Source of the DNA: Thalassococcus_A lentus
Lineage (GTDB): Bacteria; Pseudomonadota; Alphaproteobacteria; Rhodobacterales; Rhodobacteraceae
Assembly (NCBI RefSeq): GCF_028023555.1
Contig: NZ_JAQIOY010000008.1
Span: 62,001-126,000 of the forward strand
Direction: 5' to 3'
Length of the DNA stretch: 64,000 bases
Notes under the pieces: generated by a model
Told to the model about the DNA's origin: nothing
The model's input: the letters and a program-made list of their open reading frames with translations, nothing else
Database searches by the model: none
Program-made: the position numbers and the translations under genes
In this document: piece after piece, positions 36,007 through 44,262 of the stretch
Layout of the letters: each line of letters opens with the position of its first letter
How positions within the stretch are numbered: position 1 is the stretch's first letter

Positions 36007-36678
36007 ATGAAACGGGAAAGCGAACTTTATGGGCCGGTCAAGCGTCTGTTGGAGGCGCAGGGCTATTCTGTGAAGGGCGAAGTCGGGGCGGCAGACCTTG
36101 TGGCGGTCCGTGATGATCAGCCGCCCGTTATTGTCGAGCTCAAGCTGCGGATAACTTTGGCGTTGTTTCATCAGGCGGTGGCCCGCCTGAGCATGACCGA
36201 CGACGTCTATATCGCGGTGCCAAAGCCAACCGGCAAGACCGCGCGCAGGGCGCTTAAGGACAATCTGGGACTATGTCGCCGCCTCGGAATCGGGTTCATT
36301 ACCGTGCGACCTGATGGACGCGCCGAAGTGCATTGTGATCCCGGTCCATATGCGCCGCGAAAGAATAAACGCCGCAAGGACAGACTGCTGCGTGAATTTG
36401 AGCGACTTCGCGGCGATCCCAATGAAGGCGGTGCAACGCGGCATGGTCTGGTCACGGCCTATCGGCAGGATGCTTTGCGCTGTGCTGTGTATCTTGTCGA
36501 AACAGGGCCGGAAAAAGGTGCCATCGTCGCAAAAGCGACGGGCGTTCCAGCAGCCACCCGAATAATGCGTGACAACCACTATGGCTGGTTTGAAAAGGTT
36601 GAAACCGGGATATACGGGCTGACACAGGCCGGACGTCAGGGTTTGGTCGACTGGGCCGGAAGTTGGGAAGAAGACTGA
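36007..36678 (+). CDS. DUF2161 family PD-(D/E)XK-like protein
   Basis: This 223-residue protein has a nuclease-like N-terminal domain: ESELYGPVKRLLEAQGY, then AADLVAV and VIVELKLR, which align with the D...ExK pattern of PD-(D/E)XK enzymes. The C-terminal third resembles a winged-helix DNA-binding domain (GAIVAKATGVPAATRIMRDN ... GLTQAGRQGLVDW). DUF2161 is common in Rhodobacteraceae and of unknown function. No partner gene or methyltransferase of a restriction type lies beside it. Confidence 0.75.
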   Translation: MKRESELYGPVKRLLEAQGYSVKGEVGAADLVAVRDDQPPVIVELKLRITLALFHQAVARLSMTDDVYIAVPKPTGKTARRALKDNLGLCRRLGIGFITVRPDGRAEVHCDPGPYAPRKNKRRKDRLLREFERLRGDPNEGGATRHGLVTAYRQDALRCAVYLVETGPEKGAIVAKATGVPAATRIMRDNHYGWFEKVETGIYGLTQAGRQGLVDWAGSWEED

Positions 36679-36735
36679 CTTCTTCATTACCCTGATAATG
36701 CTGCGGCGCAGCGAAAAATTTCCCTAAAAGGGTTG

Positions 36736-36764
36736 TTGACTCACCCTCGCGTGGTCCCTAGCTA
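36736..36764 (+). promoter_or_regulatory. groESL promoter
   Basis: TTGACT (36736-36741), a 17-base spacer and TAGCTA (36759-36764) give a housekeeping-type promoter just before the CIRCE element. A heat-shock (RpoH) promoter could overlap it, since CCCTAG resembles part of the RpoH -10. Confidence 0.5.
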
Positions 36765-36771
36765 TGCGCCG

Positions 36772-36798
36772 TTAGCACTCGCCCTTGGTGAGTGATAA
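36772..36798 (+). promoter_or_regulatory. CIRCE element (HrcA operator)
   Basis: TTAGCACTC, a 9-base spacer and GAGTGATAA match the HrcA-binding CIRCE inverted repeat at 17 of 18 arm positions. It lies between the promoter and groES, so HrcA should repress the operon until heat shock. Confidence 0.9.
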
Positions 36799-36856
36799 CG
36801 ATCCTTCGGGGAGCGAGGGGTCCAGTTAGAGAAACTTTGAGCTAGGAGCTACAAAG

Positions 36857-37144
36857 ATGGCATTCAAACCGCTTCATGACCGTGTGCTGGTGCGCCGTGT
36901 GGAAAGCGACGAGAAGACCGCCGGCGGTCTGATCATTCCCGACAGCGCTAAGGAAAAGCCTGCAGAAGGTGAAATCGTTGCTTGTGGCGAAGGCGCCCGC
37001 AAAGACAGCGGCGAACTGATCGCAATGGCTGTGTCCGCAGGAGACAAGGTTCTGTTCGGCAAGTGGTCCGGCACAGAAGTCACCGTCGACGGTGAAGAGC
37101 TGCTGATCATGAAAGAGAGCGACATCCTCGGCATCATCGCCTGA
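36857..37144 (+). CDS. groES: co-chaperonin GroES
   Basis: This 95-residue heptameric lid of the GroEL folding chamber has the mobile loop EKTAGGLIIPDSAKEKP and the start FKPLHDRVLVRRVE typical of GroES. It is preceded by the CIRCE element and followed 69 bases later by groEL. Confidence 0.97.
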   Translation: MAFKPLHDRVLVRRVESDEKTAGGLIIPDSAKEKPAEGEIVACGEGARKDSGELIAMAVSAGDKVLFGKWSGTEVTVDGEELLIMKESDILGIIA

Positions 37145-37213
37145 TGGATGGACGGGTTTTTTGCCCGTCACACTGCTTTCTAAACTAAATACTGAAATTC
37201 AGGAGAGATCGAT

Positions 37214-38857
37214 ATGTCTGCAAAGGACGTCAAATTCGATACAGAAGCCCGCGGCAAGATGCTCAAGGGTGTGAACATCCTGGCCGACGCGGTCAAAGTG
37301 ACCCTCGGCCCCAAAGGCCGTAACGTGGTTCTGGACAAGTCCTTCGGCGCACCGCGCATCACCAAGGACGGTGTTTCCGTTGCCAAGGAAATCGAACTGG
37401 AAGACAAGTTCGAGAACATGGGCGCTCAGATGGTGAAGGAAGTTGCTTCCCGCACCAACGATGAGGCCGGTGACGGCACCACGACTGCAACTGTTCTTGC
37501 TCAGGCGATCGTTCGCGAAGGCATGAAGTCGGTTGCCGCTGGCATGAACCCGATGGACCTGAAGCGCGGCATCGACATGGCGACAGCCAAAGTCGTAGAC
37601 GCGATCAAGTCGGCCGCACGCGAAGTCAAAGATTCTGACGAAGTTGCACAGGTCGGCACCATCTCGGCAAACGGCGAAGCTGAAATCGGCCGTCAGATTG
37701 CTGACGCGATGCAGAAAGTCGGCAACGAGGGTGTTATCACCGTCGAAGAAAACAAGGGTCTGGAAACAGAAACCGATGTTGTCGAAGGCATGCAGTTCGA
37801 CCGTGGTTACCTGAGCCCATACTTTGTCACCAACCCTGACAAGATGATTGCAGAGCTTGATGACTGCATGATCCTGCTGCACGAGAAGAAACTCTCTTCG
37901 CTGCAGCCAATGGTTCCACTGCTCGAGTCCGTGATCCAATCGCAAAAGCCGCTGCTGATCATTGCCGAAGACGTGGAAGGCGAAGCGCTGGCGACACTCG
38001 TGGTCAACAAGCTGCGTGGCGGCCTGAAGATTGCAGCCGTTAAGGCACCTGGTTTCGGCGATCGTCGCAAGGCGATGCTGCAGGACATCGCGATCCTGAC
38101 CGGTGGTCAGCTGATCTCGGACGATCTCGGCATGAAGCTGGAAAACGTCACAATGGACATGCTTGGCACCGCCAAGAAGGTTCAGATCACCAAGGACGAA
38201 ACCACCATCGTTGATGGCGCTGGTGAGAAGGCCGAAATCGAAGCACGTGTTTCCCAGATCCGTACTCAGATCGAAGAGACAACTTCCGATTACGACCGTG
38301 AAAAGCTGCAAGAGCGCGTGGCCAAGCTGGCCGGTGGTGTTGCCGTTATCCGCGTCGGCGGCATGTCCGAAGTGGAAGTAAAAGAGCGTAAGGATCGTGT
38401 TGACGATGCTCTGAACGCAACCCGCGCTGCTGTGCAGGAAGGCGTTGTCGTCGGTGGCGGTGTTGCCCTGATCCAAGGCGGCAAGTCGCTCGATGGTGTT
38501 GAAGGTGCAAACTCTGACCAGAACGTTGGTATCAGCATCATTCGCAAAGCCATCGAAGCACCTCTGCGCCAGATCGCCGAAAACTCCGGTGTTGACGGTT
38601 CGGTTGTTGCGGGCAAAATCCGCGAGAGCGACGACACTTCCTTTGGCTTTAACGCTCAGACCGAAGAATATGGTGACATGTTCGCATTCGGCGTGATCGA
38701 CCCAGCCAAAGTTGTGCGCACTGCTCTGCAGGACGCGGCATCGGTTGCTGGTCTGCTGATCACCACCGAAGCCATGGTCGCTGACAAGCCGGCCAAAGAA
38801 GGCGCGGCTGCTGGCGGCGGCATGCCCGACATGGGCGGCATGGGCGGCATGATGTAA
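37214..38857 (+). CDS. groEL: chaperonin GroEL
   Basis: This 547-residue chaperonin subunit has the ATP-binding pattern TLGPKGRNV and EAGDGTTTATVLA, and the C-terminal Gly-Met tail (GGMPDMGGMGGMM). It folds nascent proteins with GroES. The start follows AGGAGAG. It is the second gene of the CIRCE-controlled operon, and terminator structures follow. Confidence 0.98.
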   Translation: MSAKDVKFDTEARGKMLKGVNILADAVKVTLGPKGRNVVLDKSFGAPRITKDGVSVAKEIELEDKFENMGAQMVKEVASRTNDEAGDGTTTATVLAQAIVREGMKSVAAGMNPMDLKRGIDMATAKVVDAIKSAAREVKDSDEVAQVGTISANGEAEIGRQIADAMQKVGNEGVITVEENKGLETETDVVEGMQFDRGYLSPYFVTNPDKMIAELDDCMILLHEKKLSSLQPMVPLLESVIQSQKPLLIIAEDVEGEALATLVVNKLRGGLKIAAVKAPGFGDRRKAMLQDIAILTGGQLISDDLGMKLENVTMDMLGTAKKVQITKDETTIVDGAGEKAEIEARVSQIRTQIEETTSDYDREKLQERVAKLAGGVAVIRVGGMSEVEVKERKDRVDDALNATRAAVQEGVVVGGGVALIQGGKSLDGVEGANSDQNVGISIIRKAIEAPLRQIAENSGVDGSVVAGKIRESDDTSFGFNAQTEEYGDMFAFGVIDPAKVVRTALQDAASVAGLLITTEAMVADKPAKEGAAAGGGMPDMGGMGGMM

Positions 38858-38943
38858 TCACGACACCGTAAGGGTCGTGATTGCGGGCTGCTCGCGCTTT
38901 TCGGATAGAAAGGCGTGCGCGGCCCCAACCGCAGAAAGTTTGG

Positions 38944-38971
38944 AAAGGGCGCTCGATCCGGGCGCCCTTTT
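38944..38971 (+). terminator. intrinsic terminator after groEL
   Basis: A 9-bp stem AAAGGGCGC / GCGCCCTTT with a 9-base loop is followed by TCCTTTTT, 87 bases after the groEL stop. A second inverted repeat (ATCACGAC / GTCGTGAT, 38857-38881) starts within the groEL stop codon but lacks a T-run and may only protect the 3' end. Confidence 0.75.
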
Positions 38972-39022
38972 CCTTTTTCTGAGGCCCTCATAGGGTCAGG
39001 CAGAACAACGAAAGGACCAACC

Positions 39023-39649
39023 ATGCTCACCATGGCCTACGAAGATGCTGAGTACGCCAAGGGCGCGCGCTGGATTGCGGGTGTCGATGAAGTGGGGCGC
39101 GGACCTCTGGCTGGGCCGGTCGTTGCTGCAGCGGTCATTCTGGACCGTGAAGCCCTGCCAGAGGGGCTGAACGACTCGAAGAAGTTGAACGCCGCGCGGC
39201 GTGAGGCTCTGGCCGAGGTGATCCACGCTCAGGCCGTTGTTTCGATCGCAGAGGCGAGCGTGGCAGAGATCGATCAGATCAATATCTTGCAGGCAACCTA
39301 TCTTGCCATGCGGCGCGCCATCGCCGGTCTGTCTCAAAAACCGGATCATCTGTTGATCGATGGCAACCGATTGCCACCCGATTTGCCCTGTCCCGCTACA
39401 ACCATAATCAAGGGTGACGGCAAATCACCTTCCATTGCGGCGGCGTCAATTGTGGCCAAAACATGGCGGGATCATGTCATGAAAATGAACGCGCAACAGT
39501 ATCCCGGGTATGGTTGGGAAACGAACGCCGGATATCCTACAAAATGTCACAAATCTGCACTTCGAAATCTTGGGGTAACCCCACACCATAGACGTTCCTT
39601 TAAGCCGGTGCACGATATCTTGTGGCAAGTGAAAAACTCAACTGATTGA
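39023..39649 (+). CDS. rnhB: ribonuclease HII
   Basis: This 208-residue enzyme removes ribonucleotides from RNA-DNA hybrids. The catalytic set is visible as AGVDEVGRGPLAGPV (DE), LIDGNRLP (D) and the TIIKGDGKSPSIAAASIVAKTWRD segment (D). ATG 39023 with AAAGGA upstream is chosen; a second ATG at 39032 is possible. Confidence 0.95.
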   Translation: MLTMAYEDAEYAKGARWIAGVDEVGRGPLAGPVVAAAVILDREALPEGLNDSKKLNAARREALAEVIHAQAVVSIAEASVAEIDQINILQATYLAMRRAIAGLSQKPDHLLIDGNRLPPDLPCPATTIIKGDGKSPSIAAASIVAKTWRDHVMKMNAQQYPGYGWETNAGYPTKCHKSALRNLGVTPHHRRSFKPVHDILWQVKNSTD

Positions 39650-39692
39650 TTCAAAATAACAATTGACCGCGATTCGGCTTTGAATCAGATTC
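39648..39692 (+). promoter_or_regulatory. cluster of four GANTC sites upstream of ccrM
   Basis: GATTC occurs at 39648-39652, 39671-39675 and 39688-39692, and GAATC at 39682-39686, all within 45 bases and just before the ccrM start. GANTC is the site methylated by CcrM. Two pairs form palindromes (39671-39686 and 39682-39692). Random expectation is about one site in 256 bases. Confidence 0.7.
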
Positions 39693-39738
39693 GTCTCAAC
39701 AACTGAGCGTGAAAACACGCCGGGGACAGAGGCAGAGA

Positions 39739-40854
39739 ATGACAAAAATGACCAAGCTGAAGAGCGCCGAAGCGCTCCCTCTCAACACGATTCTGGAAGG
39801 GGACTGCATCGACGTGATGAACAGTCTTCCCGAAGGTTCGGTTGACCTAATTTTCGCGGATCCTCCATACAACCTTCAATTGAAAGGCGACTTGCATCGG
39901 CCTGACAATTCGCGGGTTGATGCCGTGGACGATCATTGGGATCAGTTTTCCAGTTTTGCCGCATATGACAGATTCACCCAGGACTGGCTCAAAGCGGCAC
40001 GCCGATTGCTCAAACCCGACGGGGCAATTTGGGTAATCGGCTCCTATCACAACATCTTTCGGGTCGGCAGCGCCATGCAGGATGCAGGGTTCTGGATCCT
40101 GAACGATGTGGTTTGGCGCAAATCCAACCCAATGCCGAACTTCCGTGGTAAACGGTTTACCAATGCGCATGAAACGATGATCTGGGCATCGAAGTCTGAG
40201 GGTGCGAAATACACCTTCAACTACGAGGCGCTGAAGGCGCTCAACGAGGGCATTCAAATGCGCTCTGATTGGGTCCTGCCTATCTGCAACGGTGGCGAGC
40301 GGCTCAAGGATGAAAGTGGCGACAAAGCCCATCCAACGCAAAAACCTCATTCGCTTCTGCATCGTGTGCTTGTCGGATCCACCAAACCCGGAGATGTGGT
40401 TCTTGACCCATTCTTTGGTACAGGCACGACCGGTGCGGTTGCCAAGATGCTGGGTCGCGACTGGATCGGGATCGAGCGCGAAGAAGCCTATCGCAAGGTC
40501 GCACAAAAGCGCATCGATAACATCCGCCGCTTTGATAAGGCTGCGCTGGAAGTCACGCAATCAAAACGCGCCGAACCACGCGTGCCCTTCGGCCAACTGG
40601 TTGAACGCGGCATGCTGCGTCCGGGCGAAGAGTTGATGAGCATGAATGGTCGTCACAAGGTCAAGGTGCGCGCTGACGGCACGCTGATCGGGGACGATGT
40701 CAAAGGCTCGATCCATCAGGTTGGTGCCGCCCTCGAAGGCGCGCCGAGCTGCAATGGCTGGACCTACTGGTGCTTTAAACGCGATGGCAAAACTGTGCCG
40801 ATCGACGTTCTGCGCCAGCAAATCCGGTCTGAAATGAGCGAGCGGCCGAACTAG
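39739..40854 (+). CDS. ccrM: cell-cycle DNA methyltransferase CcrM (GANTC, N6-adenine)
   Basis: This 371-residue beta-class N6-adenine methyltransferase has catalytic motif IV DPPY (residues 41-44, LIFADPPYNLQL) before motif I DPFFGTGTTGAVA, the circular order of the class. The C-terminal RAMA-type domain (from RGMLRPGEELMSM to NGWTYW) is typical of CcrM and contacts DNA. It methylates GANTC and sets cell-cycle transcription in alphaproteobacteria. ATG 39739 is preferred to GTG 39709; ATG 39748 is also possible. Confidence 0.95.
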   Translation: MTKMTKLKSAEALPLNTILEGDCIDVMNSLPEGSVDLIFADPPYNLQLKGDLHRPDNSRVDAVDDHWDQFSSFAAYDRFTQDWLKAARRLLKPDGAIWVIGSYHNIFRVGSAMQDAGFWILNDVVWRKSNPMPNFRGKRFTNAHETMIWASKSEGAKYTFNYEALKALNEGIQMRSDWVLPICNGGERLKDESGDKAHPTQKPHSLLHRVLVGSTKPGDVVLDPFFGTGTTGAVAKMLGRDWIGIEREEAYRKVAQKRIDNIRRFDKAALEVTQSKRAEPRVPFGQLVERGMLRPGEELMSMNGRHKVKVRADGTLIGDDVKGSIHQVGAALEGAPSCNGWTYWCFKRDGKTVPIDVLRQQIRSEMSERPN

Positions 40855-40921
40855 GCCGCGACCCCACCCAAAGTTTTCTGAACACCGCCGGTGCCTCGCC
40901 ACATGCAGAGGCACTAACTAA

Positions 40922-40950
40922 CCCCGCCTGCTGGTCAGGCGGGGCTTTTT
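40922..40950 (+). terminator. intrinsic terminator after ccrM
   Basis: A perfect 9-bp GC-rich stem (CCCCGCCTG with CAGGCGGGG) with loop CTGGT is followed by CTTTTT. A weaker hairpin (GTGCCTC / GAGGCAC, 40891-40914) precedes it. Confidence 0.92.
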
Positions 40951-41006
40951 CGGTTGCTGGGCAAAGATGTCTTCACAGCCGCCACCTGCGGGTCTAAACC
41001 CAAGGC

Positions 41007-41882
41007 ATGGATATCCGTGCAATTTTCATGGGCCTCGCTTTCGCGGTGATGTGGTCCTCGGCTTTCACCTCGGCGCGGATCATCGTCGCTGCGGCGCCGC
41101 CATTGTCTGCTTTGGCACTGCGGTTTCTGATTTCGGGATTGCTGGCTGTAATCATAGCCCGCGCACTTGGGCAGAGCTGGAAATTGACTCCGGCACAGTG
41201 GCGCGCAACGATCATCTTTGGCATTTGCCAGAATGCTCTGTACCTGGGTCTGAATTTTGTCGCCATGCAAACCATCGAAGCATCGCTGGCCGCGATCATT
41301 GCGTCGACCATGCCTTTGCTCGTGGCGCTGGCTGGCTGGGCGTTTTTCAGCGAAAAGCCCAAGCCGCTCGCCGTTGCGGGTTTGATTGCGGGCGTCATTG
41401 GCGTTGCCATGATCATGGGGACGCGGTTCGGCGGCGGTGTTGATGGCTTTGGTCTGATCCTGTGCGTGATCGGCGTGGTCGCTCTGACGGTTGCGACCCT
41501 GGCCGTGCGCGGTGCGATTTCCGGCGGTAACTTTCTGATGGTGGTTGGCTTGCAGATGCTTGTAGGCAGCGCAGTGCTGTTTCCCTTTGCGGGCCTGCTG
41601 GAAACCCTGGAGATCAACTGGTCTTGGACGCTCGTGCTGGCTTTTGCCTACACGACTCTGGTGCCCGGTTTGGCAGCGACGTTCGTCTGGTTTATTTTGG
41701 TCAACCGCGTCGGGGCCGTTCGGGCCGCAACGTTCCACTTTCTCAACCCGTTTTTCGGAGTCGCGATTGCGGCTCTGCTGTTGGGCGAGGCATTGGGACC
41801 GTTGGATCTGGTCGGGGTGGCCGTCATTGCAGCGGGTATTCTGGCCGTGCAGCTTTCAAAGATCCAAGGCACGCAGCGCTGA
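41007..41882 (+). CDS. DMT-superfamily (EamA) transporter
   Basis: This 291-residue membrane protein has ten hydrophobic segments forming two EamA repeats (MGLAFAVMWSSAFTSARII in the first; PGLAATFVWFILVNRVG in the second). It probably exports an amino acid or related metabolite; the substrate is unknown. It stands alone between the ccrM terminator and convergent aroC and is not a close copy of the DMT protein at 2.3-3.3 kb. Confidence 0.88.
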   Translation: MDIRAIFMGLAFAVMWSSAFTSARIIVAAAPPLSALALRFLISGLLAVIIARALGQSWKLTPAQWRATIIFGICQNALYLGLNFVAMQTIEASLAAIIASTMPLLVALAGWAFFSEKPKPLAVAGLIAGVIGVAMIMGTRFGGGVDGFGLILCVIGVVALTVATLAVRGAISGGNFLMVVGLQMLVGSAVLFPFAGLLETLEINWSWTLVLAFAYTTLVPGLAATFVWFILVNRVGAVRAATFHFLNPFFGVAIAALLLGEALGPLDLVGVAVIAAGILAVQLSKIQGTQR

Positions 41883-41913
41883 CATAGGCAAATGTCAGGC
41901 CGGGCGGGCAAGC

Positions 41914-43014
41914 CTAGCCGATCTGGCCGCCGGCGTCGCCAATCTGACCGCGATGCAGCAGCAGGTGATCCAGCACAACACAGGCCATCATGGCTTCGCC
42001 AACCGGTACGGCGCGAATGCCGACGCAGGGATCATGGCGACCCTTTGTGATAATCTCGGTTTCTTCGCCGGATTTCGTGATGGTCTGACGGGTGCTGAGG
42101 ATCGATGACGTTGGTTTGACAGCGAACCGGACAACAAGATCCTGACCGGTCGAGATGCCGCCCAAAATGCCACCAGCATGGTTTGATCCGTAGACAGGGC
42201 CATCCGGACCCATCCGAATTTCGTCGGCGTTTTCTGTGCCGGTCAACGCGGCTGCAGCCATGCCGTCCCCGATCTCGACGCCTTTGACGGCGTTTATGCT
42301 CATCATCGCAGAGGCCAGATCGGTATCCAGTTTCCCATAGATGGGCGCACCCAAACCGGCAGGCACACCGCGCGCGACAACTTCGATCACGGCGCCAACG
42401 CTTTCACCCGATTTACGGAGACGATCGAGATAATCGGCCCAGTCCGATGCGGCTTGCGCATCGGGGCACCAGAACGGATTGCGTGGGATTTCCGCCATAT
42501 CGTACTTGGCTGGATCGGCCCGATGCGATCCCATCTGCACCATGTATCCTTCGATCTGGATGGTCGGCGCAAGAACACCCAGTGCCGCACGTGCAAGGCC
42601 ACCCGCTGCAACCCGCGCAGCGGTTTCACGGGCCGAAGAACGACCGCCGCCGCGATAGTCCCGAATGCCGTACTTCTGCCAGTAAGTGATGTCGGCGTGA
42701 CCGGGGCGGAATTTCTCGGCGATGTCGCCATAGTCTTTGGAACGTTGATCAGTATTCTCGATCATCAGCTGCACTGGCGTTCCGGTGGTCTTGCCCTCAA
42801 AGACACCCGAAAGAATTCGCACAGCATCCGGTTCGCGGCGCTGCGTTGTGTATTTGTTTTGTCCGGGTTTGCGTTTGTCCAGCCATTGTTGAATCGCGCT
42901 CTCGTCAATGTCGACGCCCGGAGGGCAGCCGTCGACAGTAGCGCCCAAGGCAGGCCCGTGGCTTTCGCCCCACGTGGTCACACGAAACAGATGTCCAAAA
43001 CTGTTGAGGCTCAT
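41914..43014 (-). CDS. aroC: chorismate synthase
   Basis: This 366-residue flavin-dependent enzyme completes the shikimate pathway. Signature segments are GESHGPALGATVDGCPPG, RREPDAVRILSGVFEGKTTGTP, RGGGRSSARETAARVAAGG and the late FAVKPTSSI. Length fits the family. It is divergent from the thiamine operon. Confidence 0.97.
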   Translation of the reverse strand: MSLNSFGHLFRVTTWGESHGPALGATVDGCPPGVDIDESAIQQWLDKRKPGQNKYTTQRREPDAVRILSGVFEGKTTGTPVQLMIENTDQRSKDYGDIAEKFRPGHADITYWQKYGIRDYRGGGRSSARETAARVAAGGLARAALGVLAPTIQIEGYMVQMGSHRADPAKYDMAEIPRNPFWCPDAQAASDWADYLDRLRKSGESVGAVIEVVARGVPAGLGAPIYGKLDTDLASAMMSINAVKGVEIGDGMAAAALTGTENADEIRMGPDGPVYGSNHAGGILGGISTGQDLVVRFAVKPTSSILSTRQTITKSGEETEIITKGRHDPCVGIRAVPVGEAMMACVVLDHLLLHRGQIGDAGGQIG

Positions 43015-43116
43015 GCGCGCTTCTCCTTTGCGATTGTCCTAGGGCACAGGGCGCGGGGCCTCAAGAGGGCGCGCGTTATTTTGCTTGATGCGAACCGGGT
43101 TGAGGTCTAAGTCTTG

Positions 43117-43217
43117 CCGCACCTCGGGGTGCTGGAGCCTGATCCAGCTGAGATTTGCGTGAGCGCATCAACCCGTTGAACCTGAACCGGTTAACACCGG
43201 CGGAGGGAAGGTACGGC
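43117..43217 (+). promoter_or_regulatory. TPP riboswitch (thi-box)
   Basis: The conserved TPP aptamer motifs appear in order: GGGGTGC (43126-43132), GCTGAGA, ACCCGTTGAACCTGA and GGAGGGAAGG (about 43202-43211). The flanking GCCG-ACCT and AGGT-CGGC arms form P1. It precedes thiB by about 50 bases and should switch the operon off when thiamine diphosphate is plentiful, probably by hiding the thiB ribosome binding site because no terminator follows. Confidence 0.95.
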
Positions 43218-43269
43218 ATCGCATCCCGCAAGCCGATCTTGCCCATCCGTCGCAAGAATGGAGATGCTG

Positions 43270-44262
43270 ATGAAAGCCTTTAACCTTGCAGCGGGCACCC
43301 TTGTCGCAGGCATGTTTGCAACTGCCTCGGCGGCAGAAACACCCGTGCTGACAGTCTATGCCCCTGACTATTTCGTATCCGAGTGGGGCCCGGGCCCCAA
43401 GATCGAAGAACTCTTTGAAGCGCGCTGTGAATGCGATCTGCAGTTCAAGCCCGGCGATCTGCTGCCCCGCGTTTTGCTGGAGGGCGATCGCACGGAAGCC
43501 GACGTTGTGATTGGTCTGAACACCGATGTCACAAAGAAAGCCCGCGAATCCGGTCTCTTTGGCCCGCATGGGCAGGATTTGTCGCCGCTGACACTGCCGT
43601 TGGATTGGACCGACGATACCTTCCTGCCCTTCAACTACGGGCATACTGCATTCATCTATAACACCGAGAAACTCGCCGAGGCGCCAGCCAGCTTTGATGC
43701 GTTGCTCGATGCACCCGACGATCTGCGTCTGGTAATTCAGGATCCGCGCAGCTCGATCTCGGGTCTGGCATTGGTGCTTTGGGTTCAATCCGTCTATGGC
43801 GACGAAGCGCAGGCCGCTTGGGAAAAGCTGGCGCCCAAAATCGTGACCGTCACGCGCGGTTGGTCGGAAAGCTATGGGCTGTTCACAGATGGCGAAGCGG
43901 ATATGGTGCTCAGCTACACCACGTCGCCTGCCTATCACATTATTGCCGAAGAAGACCTGACCAAGAAAGCAGCGATCTTCCCCGAAGGCCACTATTTCAT
44001 GGTTGAACTGGCGGCGAAACTGGCCGGAACCGATCAGCCTGAACTGGCGGACGAGTTTCTGTCGTTCATCCTGTCCACAGATTTCCAGTCGATGATCGCG
44101 ACCGGCAACTGGTCGATCCCGGCTGCTTTGGACAAATCCGGCTGGCCTGAAGGTTTCCAGCAACTCGATCTGCCTGAAAAGGTGCTCTTCTATTCAGAGG
44201 ACGAAGCCGCCGCACTGCGCGACGAGGCAATCGAAGCATGGCGCCGCGCGTTGTCGCAATAA
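43270..44262 (+). CDS. thiB: thiamine/TPP ABC transporter substrate-binding protein
   Basis: This is a 330-residue periplasmic protein with signal peptide MKAFNLAAGTLVAGMFATAS, cleavage near SAA. It has the ThiB-type pattern TPVLTVYAPDYFVSEWGPGPKIEE and a VIGLNTDVTKKA segment. ATG 43258 and 43264 are also in frame; ATG 43270 is preferred because GGAG (43260-43263) stands six bases before it. The TPP riboswitch upstream and thiPQ downstream confirm the role. Confidence 0.95.
   Translation: MKAFNLAAGTLVAGMFATASAAETPVLTVYAPDYFVSEWGPGPKIEELFEARCECDLQFKPGDLLPRVLLEGDRTEADVVIGLNTDVTKKARESGLFGPHGQDLSPLTLPLDWTDDTFLPFNYGHTAFIYNTEKLAEAPASFDALLDAPDDLRLVIQDPRSSISGLALVLWVQSVYGDEAQAAWEKLAPKIVTVTRGWSESYGLFTDGEADMVLSYTTSPAYHIIAEEDLTKKAAIFPEGHYFMVELAAKLAGTDQPELADEFLSFILSTDFQSMIATGNWSIPAALDKSGWPEGFQQLDLPEKVLFYSEDEAAALRDEAIEAWRRALSQ

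Noticed and set aside
37199..38476. Long ORF on the minus strand across groEL (425 codons)
   Set aside because: It is a shadow of groEL: strong codon bias of groEL opens the opposite frame, and the product has no recognisable domain.
38857..38881. Hairpin at the end of groEL as the main terminator
   Set aside because: It has no T-run; the structure at 38944-38971 is a better terminator.
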